A stretch of DNA of 22,400 bases, from the NCBI GenBank assembly GCA_964388105.1, contig CAYLYQ010000035.1, positions 1 to 22,400 on the forward strand, written 5' to 3'. A model generated the notes under the pieces. That model ran no database searches. It saw only the letters and a program-made list of their open reading frames with translations, and was not told the DNA's origin. The position numbers were made by a program, and so were the translations under genes. Positions 16,462-22,400 of the stretch are shown piece after piece. This DNA comes from ZC4RG35 sp964388105 (lineage in GTDB: Bacteria > Actinomycetota > Acidimicrobiia > Spongiisociales > ZC4RG35). Position 1 is the stretch's first letter, and each line of letters opens with the position of its first letter.

Positions 16462-16467
16462 AGTGTA
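16462..16467 (-). promoter_or_regulatory. Putative -10 element for the EamA gene (TACACT)
   Basis: On the minus strand TACACT lies 10 nt before ATG 16451, in an AT-rich 30-bp gap after purD. A transcript would have only a few leader bases. Confidence 0.35.
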
Positions 16468-16481
16468 AATGGTTTTGCTGC

Positions 16482-17693
16482 TTACGCAAGCCCACCGATG
16501 TCAGTCCGGTACTGCATCCCTGGCCACGAGATCTGGTCCACCGCGGCATAGGCACGGTCCCTGGCGGTTCCGTGGTCGGTGCCGCTGCCCACGACCGCCA
16601 GGACCCGGCCGCCTGCGGTGAGGATCCGCTTTCCGTCCTGCGCGGTGCCGGCGTGGAAGACCAATGCGCCGTCCACGCGCTCCAGGCCTTTGATGGCGTC
16701 GCCCGTCCGTGGTGACTCGGGGTACCCGATGGCGGCGAGGACGACCGTCACCGTGGCCTCGGTCGACCAGCGGGGAACAGCTCCCTCGAGCACGTCGATG
16801 AGGTCGTTCTCGAGACGGGGGAGGACGGTCTGGGTCTCCGGGTCGCCGAGCCGCACGTTGAACTCGAGGACCTTGGGGCCGTCGGCGGTCAGGACCATTC
16901 CTGCGTAGAGAAAGCCCCGGAACGGTGTCCCGTCCGCGGCGAGCTGATCCAGGGTGGGCCGCATCACCTCGGCCATCACCCGGTCGACCAAGCCCTCGGG
17001 GAGGTCCAGGACGGGGGAGTAGGCGCCCATGCCCCCGGTGTTGGGGCCGGTGTCGCCGTCGCCGAGGCGCTTGTAGTCCCTCGCGGGCTCCAGCGGTTGG
17101 GCGCCGCGGTCGGTGCACACCGCGAAGACACTCACCTCGGGGCCGTCGAGGAACTCCTCCATGACCACCGGACCGTCAGGGAGCCACTTCTCGGCCCAGG
17201 CGACGGCATCGGCCCGCGACTCGGTGACGAGGACCCCCTTGCCGGCGGCGAGGCCGTCGGCCTTCACCACGTACGGTCCGTCTGTCGACTCGAGTTGTCG
17301 CCTCGCCTCCTCGGCATCGGTCACCGTCACGGACCATCCGGTCGGCACCCCGGCCCTGCTCATCACCTCCTTGGCGTGGCTCTTCGACGCTTCGAGGCGG
17401 GCCGCGGCGCGGGTGGGCCCGAACACCGGGGTTCCCTGTCGGGTCAGGGCGTCGACGACCCCGGCCGCCAACGGAGCTTCGGGGCCGACGACCACGAGAT
17501 CGACGCGCTGGGCCGCGGCCATGGCGGCCACCGCGCCTGGATTGGAGGGATCGATCCCCTCCACGATCGGCCCGAGCCCGGCGAGGCCCGGGTTTCCCGG
17601 GAGCGAGATGAGCTCTTTGACCCGCGGCGACGCGGCCAGCGTCCAGCCCAGCGCGTGCTCCCGACCCCCGGACCCGACGAGCAGGACCCTCAT
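16482..17693 (-). CDS. purD: Phosphoribosylamine-glycine ligase (GAR synthetase)
   Basis: PurD joins glycine to phosphoribosylamine using ATP, giving GAR (step 2). It is a 403-residue ATP-grasp enzyme, slightly under the usual 420-430. Hallmarks: MRVLLVGSGGREHALGW at the N terminus, VGPEAPLAAGVVDAL, ASKSHAKEVM, YVVKADGLAAGKGVLV, VMEEFLDGPEVSVFA, GDTGPNTGGMGAYSP and EFNVRLGDPETQ with metal-binding Glu and Asn. The C terminus MQYRTDIGGLA fits the family end. ATG 17693 overlaps the purA stop as ATGA, so both are translated together. Its unstable substrate comes from PurF, encoded about 13 kb away on the same strand. Confidence 0.97.
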   Translation of the reverse strand: MRVLLVGSGGREHALGWTLAASPRVKELISLPGNPGLAGLGPIVEGIDPSNPGAVAAMAAAQRVDLVVVGPEAPLAAGVVDALTRQGTPVFGPTRAAARLEASKSHAKEVMSRAGVPTGWSVTVTDAEEARRQLESTDGPYVVKADGLAAGKGVLVTESRADAVAWAEKWLPDGPVVMEEFLDGPEVSVFAVCTDRGAQPLEPARDYKRLGDGDTGPNTGGMGAYSPVLDLPEGLVDRVMAEVMRPTLDQLAADGTPFRGFLYAGMVLTADGPKVLEFNVRLGDPETQTVLPRLENDLIDVLEGAVPRWSTEATVTVVLAAIGYPESPRTGDAIKGLERVDGALVFHAGTAQDGKRILTAGGRVLAVVGSGTDHGTARDRAYAAVDQISWPGMQYRTDIGGLA

Positions 17694-18964
17694 CCCACCT
17701 CGACCAGCTGGCTCCGCTCCGGGCCCACCGACACCCAGCCCACCGGCACACCGCTCTGGTCGGCGATGAACTCGATGTAGGCGCGGGCGTTCGCGGGCAG
17801 GTCTTCGTAGCGTCGGGCCCCGCTGATGTCGGTCCCCCAACCGTCGAGCTCTTCGTAGATGGGCTCGCAGTGATAGAGCACGGACTGCTGGGGCGGGAAG
17901 TCCTCGTGGACCTCTCCGTTCGCCCGGTATCCGGTGGCCACTTTGATGGTGTCGAACGCCGAGAGGATGTCCATCTTGGTGACGAAGAGGCGGCTCAGGC
18001 TGTTGACCCGCGCGGCATAGCGGAGGGCGACCAGGTCGAGCCACCCGCAGCGGCGCCGGCGGCCGGTGACCGTTCCGTACTCACCGCCGAGCTCGATCAT
18101 CTTGTCGCCGTCGGCGTCGTGGAGCTCGGTGGGGAAGGGGCCGGTCCCGACCCGGGAGATGTAGGCCTTCGCCACGCCGATCACTTCGTCGATGTCCCGG
18201 GGCCCGATCCCCGAACCGACGACCGCCCCACCGGCCGTGGGGTTCGAGGAGGTGACGAAGGGGTAGGTGCCGTGGTCGATGTCGAGGAGTGTCCCCTGGG
18301 CGCCTTCGAAGAGGACCGACTGTCCCGACCGGAGCGCGTTCCAGATGAGGAGCGACGTGTCGGCGACATGGGGAGCGAGCTGGTCGGCGTACCCCAGGTA
18401 CTCGTCGACGATCTCGTCGGCGTCCATGGGCAGCGTGTTGTAGACGCGAGGAAGGATCTTGTTCTTCTCCTCGAGGGCCGACTCCACCTTCTGCCTGAAG
18501 ATCTTCGGGTCGAACAGGTCCTGGACTCGGATGCCCCATCGGGCGTACTTGTCGGTGTAGGCGGGGCCGATGCCTCTCTTGGTGGTGCCGATCTGGTTCT
18601 TCCCGAGGAACCGCTCGATGGCGGCGTCGAGCTTGCGGTGGTACGGCATGATCAGATGGGCGTTGCCGGACAAACGCACCCGGGACGGATCCAGCCCCCG
18701 GGCGGCCACGGTGTCCATCTCCGCCAGGAGGACCTTCGGGTCGATGACGGTCCCCGAGGCGATCACCGGAACGCAGCCGGGATAGTGGATCCCCGACGGG
18801 ATCAGCGAGAGGGCGAGCCTCTGGTCTCCCACGATGATCGTGTGGCCTGCGTTGTTGCCGCCCTGGTACCGCACGACGAAGTCGGCTGATTCGGCGAAGA
18901 AGTCGACGACCCGTCCTTTGCCCTCGTCGCCCCACTGCGCGCCGAGGACGATCGTGGCAACCAT
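17690..18964 (-). CDS. purA: Adenylosuccinate synthetase
   Basis: PurA uses GTP to join aspartate to IMP, the first step of the AMP branch. It is 424 residues, the normal length. Catalytic residues Asp13 (GAQWGDEGKG) and His41 (GGNNAGHT) are present, followed by KRGIGPAYTDKYARWGIRVQDL, FEGAQGTLLDIDHGTYPFV, SSNPTAGGAVVG, SRVGTGPFPTEL, and GRRRRCGWLDLVALRYA for IMP and GTP binding. ATG 18964 begins the conserved strand; an upstream in-frame ATG would add a weak basic tail and cross the -10. Adenylosuccinate made here is cleaved by PurB, also in this window. It diverges from glnA and leads the purA-purD pair. Confidence 0.97.
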   Translation of the reverse strand: MVATIVLGAQWGDEGKGRVVDFFAESADFVVRYQGGNNAGHTIIVGDQRLALSLIPSGIHYPGCVPVIASGTVIDPKVLLAEMDTVAARGLDPSRVRLSGNAHLIMPYHRKLDAAIERFLGKNQIGTTKRGIGPAYTDKYARWGIRVQDLFDPKIFRQKVESALEEKNKILPRVYNTLPMDADEIVDEYLGYADQLAPHVADTSLLIWNALRSGQSVLFEGAQGTLLDIDHGTYPFVTSSNPTAGGAVVGSGIGPRDIDEVIGVAKAYISRVGTGPFPTELHDADGDKMIELGGEYGTVTGRRRRCGWLDLVALRYAARVNSLSRLFVTKMDILSAFDTIKVATGYRANGEVHEDFPPQQSVLYHCEPIYEELDGWGTDISGARRYEDLPANARAYIEFIADQSGVPVGWVSVGPERSQLVEVG

Positions 18965-18975
18965 GTCGTGGCGCG

Positions 18976-18981
18976 ACGGTA
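18976..18981 (-). promoter_or_regulatory. Putative -10 element for purA-purD (TACCGT)
   Basis: On the minus strand TACCGT, the same hexamer as upstream of purE, lies 11 nt before ATG 18964. The leader would be about 4 nt or less, and no Shine-Dalgarno is visible. Confidence 0.4.
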
Positions 18982-19082
18982 GTCGGCGGTCCCTGATCCC
19001 CGGCACCAGGAAACAGAGCGTTAATACTTCAGCAATCGCCGGGCAACCGTTCCCCGATACAAAACCGGCAACGCACGCCGAG

Positions 19083-19088
19083 AAGGAG
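19083..19088 (+). promoter_or_regulatory. Ribosome binding site of glnA (AAGGAG)
   Basis: AAGGAG lies 5 nt before the glnA GTG at 19094 and supports that start. The upstream 129-bp purA/glnA gap is locally AT-richer (around 19020-19060) and must hold the glnA promoter, but I cannot place its -10 and -35 with confidence. Confidence 0.75.
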
Positions 19089-19093
19089 AGACC

Positions 19094-20518
19094 GTGACCG
19101 AGACCGCAGCCGACGTCCTATCGCTCATCGAGTCGGACGGCTACGAATTCATCGACCTCCGCTTCTGCGACCTCCCCGGACAGGTCCAGCACTTCACCGT
19201 CCCGGTCGCGCAGTTGACGGAGGACAGCTTCGAGGCCGGGTTCGGCTTCGACGGTTCTTCGATCCGGGGCTTCCAGTCGATCCAGGAGTCGGACATGCTC
19301 CTCCTCCCCGATCCGACCACCGCCGTCGAGGACGTCTTCCGCACCAGGAAGACGCTGATCCTCTACTGCTTCGTCCACGACCCGCTGACCGGCGCCCCTT
19401 ACGACAAGGACCCTCGCTATGTGGCCAAGAAGGCCGAGGAGTACTTGATCAGCACGGGTATCGCCGAGACCTCCTACTGGGGGCCGGAGGCTGAGTTCTA
19501 CATCTTCGACGACGTTCGGTTCGGTCAGAACCAGCACTCCGGCTTCTACTACCTGGACTCCGACGAGGGAGCCTGGAACTCCGGCGCCGTCGAGCCCGGC
19601 GGCAACCTCGGCTACAAGCCCCGGTACAAGGAGGGGTACTTCCCGGTGCCCCCCACCGACCATTTCCAGGACCTCCGGTCGGACATGGTCCACAACCTGG
19701 AGAAGGCCGGCATCGAGATCGAGGTGCAGCATCACGAGGTCGGGACGGCCGGTCAGGCTGAGATCGACATGAAGTACGGGACGCTCCTGCGGACCGCCGA
19801 CAACGTCACCCTGTACAAGTACATCGTCAAGAACACGGCGTGGCAAGCGGGCAAGTCGGTGACTTTCATGCCCAAGCCGATATTCGAGGACAACGGCTCC
19901 GGGATGCACACCCACCAGTCCCTCTGGAGCGGGGGCGAGGCGCTCTTCTACGACGAGAGCGGCTACGCCGGCCTGTCGGATATGGCCCGCTGGTACATCG
20001 GAGGTCTCCTCGAGCACGCCCCGGCGATCCTGGCGTTCGCCGCACCGACGACCAACTCGTACCACCGGTTGGTCCCGGGCTACGAGGCTCCGGTGAACCT
20101 GGTGTATTCGAGCCGGAACCGGTCGGCTGCCATCCGCATCCCGCAGTACTCACAGAGCCCTGCAGCGAAGCGCCTCGAGTTCCGGTGCCCCGATCCGGCG
20201 TGCAACCCCTACCTGTCGTTCGCGGCCATGCTCATGGCAGGTCTCGACGGGATCGCCCGCCGGGTGGAGCCGCACGAGCCCGTGGACAAGGACATCTACG
20301 ACCTGCCCCCGGCCGAGCTCGCCAACCTCCCCTCGGTTCCGGCCAGCCTGGAGGCGGCCCTCGAGGCCCTGGAGGCGGACCACGAGTTCCTCCTCACGGG
20401 TGGCGTGTTCACGAAGGGCCTCATCGAGGACTGGATCGCCTACAAGCGGGTCCACGAGGTCGACGCGGTCCGGCTGCGCCCGCACCCCTACGAGTTCCAC
20501 CTCTACTACGACATCTAG
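19094..20518 (+). CDS. glnA: Glutamine synthetase type I
   Basis: GlnA makes glutamine from glutamate, ammonia and ATP. At 474 residues it is a bacterial GSI of the adenylylatable (beta) kind: Tyr402 in DIYDLPPAE matches the regulatory tyrosine, and the longer GSI-beta insertions are present. Motifs: FGFDGSSIRGF near 50, WGPEAEFYIFD at 129-139, VGTAGQAEIDMKYGT, NGSGMHTHQSLW at 267-278, the PTTNSYHRLVPGYEAPVNL active-site loop, and RNRSAAIRIP. The start is GTG 19094, with AAGGAG 5 nt upstream. It is divergent from purA by 129 bp. Its product feeds PurF and PurLQS. Control by adenylylation is inferred from the tyrosine and would need a GlnE elsewhere in the genome. It ends 7 bp from the convergent SLH gene. 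Confidence 0.97.
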   Translation: MTETAADVLSLIESDGYEFIDLRFCDLPGQVQHFTVPVAQLTEDSFEAGFGFDGSSIRGFQSIQESDMLLLPDPTTAVEDVFRTRKTLILYCFVHDPLTGAPYDKDPRYVAKKAEEYLISTGIAETSYWGPEAEFYIFDDVRFGQNQHSGFYYLDSDEGAWNSGAVEPGGNLGYKPRYKEGYFPVPPTDHFQDLRSDMVHNLEKAGIEIEVQHHEVGTAGQAEIDMKYGTLLRTADNVTLYKYIVKNTAWQAGKSVTFMPKPIFEDNGSGMHTHQSLWSGGEALFYDESGYAGLSDMARWYIGGLLEHAPAILAFAAPTTNSYHRLVPGYEAPVNLVYSSRNRSAAIRIPQYSQSPAAKRLEFRCPDPACNPYLSFAAMLMAGLDGIARRVEPHEPVDKDIYDLPPAELANLPSVPASLEAALEALEADHEFLLTGGVFTKGLIEDWIAYKRVHEVDAVRLRPHPYEFHLYYDI

Positions 20519-20525
20519 ATCTCGG

Positions 20526-22400
20526 TCAGCTCCCCAGCCCGGCACGGTCCAGGAATGCGGCCATCATCTCGCGGGTCACGGGGTCGCGGGGGCAGAAGAG
20601 GTTGTTGGCGGGCGGGTTGCAGCCCTTGGTGATCCCGGCGGCGGCGAGCCGTCCGATGTCCCCTGCGAAGATGTTGTCGGGTGCGACGTCGTCGAAGCCG
20701 GGATGGTCACCGGTCAGTCCGAGGGCGCGGACGAGGAAGGCGGCCATCATTTCGCGGGTCACCGGCCGCTCAGGGCAGAAGAGGTTGTTGGCAGGCGGGT
20801 TGCAGCCCTTGGTTATCCCTGCGGCGGCCAACCGTGTGATGTCGCCGGCGAACTTGTTGCCTGGCGGGACGTCGTCGAATCCGGGGTGGTCGGTGTCGGT
20901 GAGTCCGAGGGCGCGGACGAGGAAGGCGGCCATCATCTCGCGGGTCACGAGGTCCGTCGGGCAGAAGGCGTCGTTGAACGGCGGGTTGCATCCGCGTGTG
21001 ACCCCGACGTCAGCAATCGACTCGATGTGATCCTCGAAGAGGCTTCCGTCGTCGTCGTAGAAGGGCCCGTCGAAGGAGAGAGGCACCTCGTCACCCGTGC
21101 ATTCGGGCTCGGGGGAGCGGAACCACCGGCCCGGGGGGATGCCGGTCGAGGTGTTGAGCACGTGCGCGGCCAGGCGACCCCCGTCGTCGAGGACTTGGAG
21201 ATCGGCTCTGCCGTCGCCGTCGTAGTCCCCGGCTCCTATGGCCAGCACCTTGGGCGTCGAGAGCGCGCGTGAGGTCTCGACGGACCAACCCGATCCCCGG
21301 GTCAGCACACTGACCTCACCGCTCTCGGAGAGGGCGAACAGCTCGGGCCGGTTGCGACCATCGCGATCACCCACCACCATCGAGACCGGAGCGCCGCCGG
21401 GAAGGGCATCGTCGGCGATCAGCTCGGTGAAGCCGGGGCCACGCCAGACGCGGAGCCGGCCGCCAGGGGTGGCCTCCCAGAGGTCGGCTCGGTGGTCACC
21501 GTCGAAGTCACCGGCCGCAACCGCCACCGCATCCGCTCCGACCGCGGTGGGCTGGGCGGCCAATGTCTCGAACCGCCCGTAGCGGTCGCCGATGACGGCC
21601 GTCGTTCCCGAGCCCGATGCCAACAGGGCGATCATGTCCTGGCCGCTGTCGCCGTCAACGTCACCGAACACGAGATGATCGGCGCCGGCGATGTCCGGGT
21701 CGGCGAGAAACCATCGCCACACCGAGCAATCCCCGTAGGAGTAGGAGCTCGATGTGACGTCGAGGACCGCGCCGCTCGGGTGTGGCCGCACTCCCGCAAC
21801 GTCGGGAGCACCGTCGCCGGTGAGGTCGGCGATGGCGAGCCGGTAGCGGTCGGTCACGCCCCCGAAGAGCGTCTGGTGACTGGCCGTCTCGCCTCCCAGC
21901 GAAGTCTTGGAGGTCTTGGGCGGTCTCGGTGCGAGGGAGTCGCCGGTCGGGGTCGCCGCCGGGCCCATCCAGCTGAAGTGCATCGGGTCTTTCGTGTCCT
22001 GCCAGCTCCCGCCCCAGCAGAAGCCCTCACTGGTCCAGGACTGGACGAACCAGCTGGGCATGTTCGTTATCAACCGGTTGTCCGCGCGGTACGGATTCGC
22101 CGATGGGTTGATGTCGATCGCCAGCCCCATCGCGTGTCGAGAGACCCGATACGAATCCCCGATGGTCCGGGGAGTGTGGGCGCTCACCGAGGTGATGGGG
22201 TAGACCCGACCCTGCTGGGCATGACCAGCCAGCCTCGCCGCGACTCGCTGGAGCGAAGGGAGCATCTCGGAGTGGACCCTGACCCTCCTCCCACCGCTGC
22301 CGGGAACGGTCCAGTAGACGAGCTCGGCCGCGATCTCTGTGATGGTGCGACCGAAGTAGGTGCCGAAGGGGCCGAGGACCGCCTCCGAGCCGGAGAGGAA
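20526..22400 (-). CDS. Secreted M15 peptidase / FG-GAP repeat / SLH-domain protein, N terminus cut by window
   Basis: The frame is open to base 22400, leaving 624 visible residues and no visible start or signal peptide. Domains in order: (1) an M15 metallopeptidase, bases about 21970-22350, with zinc-site motifs SRHAMGLAIDIN and WGGSWQDTKDPMHFSW giving His, Asp and His ligands and a D-x2-H catalytic Asp; (2) FG-GAP/VCBS-type repeats, about 21180-21880, with D-x-D-G-D motifs such as GDVDGDSGQD, GDFDGDHRAD and GDYDGDGRAD that probably bind calcium; (3) three SLH repeats, about 20530-21070, each with TREMMAAFL and a Cys pair in a GCNPP...FCP loop. M15 enzymes cut peptidoglycan peptides, and SLH domains bind secondary wall polymers, so a wall-anchored hydrolase is inferred. 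After HF the usual Glu is Ser. It ends 7 bp from glnA. Confidence 0.88.
   Translation of the reverse strand, partial: FLSGSEAVLGPFGTYFGRTITEIAAELVYWTVPGSGGRRVRVHSEMLPSLQRVAARLAGHAQQGRVYPITSVSAHTPRTIGDSYRVSRHAMGLAIDINPSANPYRADNRLITNMPSWFVQSWTSEGFCWGGSWQDTKDPMHFSWMGPAATPTGDSLAPRPPKTSKTSLGGETASHQTLFGGVTDRYRLAIADLTGDGAPDVAGVRPHPSGAVLDVTSSSYSYGDCSVWRWFLADPDIAGADHLVFGDVDGDSGQDMIALLASGSGTTAVIGDRYGRFETLAAQPTAVGADAVAVAAGDFDGDHRADLWEATPGGRLRVWRGPGFTELIADDALPGGAPVSMVVGDRDGRNRPELFALSESGEVSVLTRGSGWSVETSRALSTPKVLAIGAGDYDGDGRADLQVLDDGGRLAAHVLNTSTGIPPGRWFRSPEPECTGDEVPLSFDGPFYDDDGSLFEDHIESIADVGVTRGCNPPFNDAFCPTDLVTREMMAAFLVRALGLTDTDHPGFDDVPPGNKFAGDITRLAAAGITKGCNPPANNLFCPERPVTREMMAAFLVRALGLTGDHPGFDDVAPDNIFAGDIGRLAAAGITKGCNPPANNLFCPRDPVTREMMAAFLDRAGLGS
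20559..21003 (-). repeat. Tandem SLH-coding DNA repeats (three units, 183 and 186 bp apart)
   Basis: The segment GGCCATCAT(C/T)TCGCGGGTCAC recurs at 20559, 20742 and 20928, each followed by a very similar GGCAGAAG-AGGTTGTTGG-type tract and a GGGCGCGGACGAGGAAGGC boundary. Copies one and two are the closest; the third is more divergent after about 75 bp. These encode the three SLH domains at 61- and 62-residue spacing and are prone to recombination or assembly collapse. Confidence 0.85.

Noticed and set aside
19010..19024. Possible GlnR-type box (GAAAC...GTTAA) upstream of glnA
   Set aside because: The half-site spacing is one base short of the actinomycete GlnR arrangement and the second half-site is imperfect, so I cannot support it.
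20559..21003. Regularly spaced repeats that might suggest a CRISPR-like array
   Set aside because: The units are about 185 bp, lie inside a coding frame and encode SLH domains.

Overview
This is a 22.4 kb, GC-rich, gene-dense bacterial window. Protein motifs, frequent GTG starts and Cys-paired SLH repeats point to a high-GC actinobacterium, plausibly Acidimicrobiia or a close relative; that placement is inference. I see no tRNA, rRNA, CRISPR array, insertion sequence or prophage. No gene-free stretch exceeds about 130 bp.

Layout. (1) Bases 1-7616, minus strand: a purine operon in the order purC-purS-purQ-purL-(mobA-like::purF)-purM-thioesterase. Every junction is a 4-nt ATGA or GTGA overlap. 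The standout is that a complete MobA-type nucleotidyltransferase is read in frame, with no stop, straight into PurF. (2) 7724-9547, plus strand: a CBS-CBS-BON protein, then a membrane-anchored LCP (LytR-CpsA-Psr) enzyme. (3) 9527-12055: purB (minus) and a YcaQ-like DNA glycosylase (plus), divergent from a 54-bp gap. (4) 12091-14183, minus: purE, a glutaryl-CoA dehydrogenase-like enzyme and a small TPR protein. (5) 14242-16451: an MFS exporter (plus) and an EamA transporter (minus), convergent. (6) 16482-18964, minus: purA-purD, overlapping by ATGA. (7) 19094-20518, plus: glutamine synthetase glnA, divergent from purA. (8) 20526-22400, minus: a large secreted M15 peptidase / FG-GAP / SLH protein cut by the window edge.

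How it fits together. Ten purine genes (purF, D, L, Q, S, M, E, C, B, A) lie within 18.2 kb. They cover PRPP to SAICAR and AICAR plus the AMP branch, except GAR transformylase (purN/purT), PurK and PurH, which are not here. GlnA makes the glutamine used as amide donor by PurF and PurLQS. The other genes concern the envelope (LCP, M15-SLH), transport, acyl-CoA metabolism and DNA repair.

Expression signals. At least seven genes have a TANNNT-like -10 hexamer 6-9 nt before their start codon, the geometry of leaderless actinobacterial transcripts. Only the CBS and glnA genes show a clear Shine-Dalgarno. Convergent pairs meet with overlapping ends or a gap of a few bases, so terminators have almost no room.
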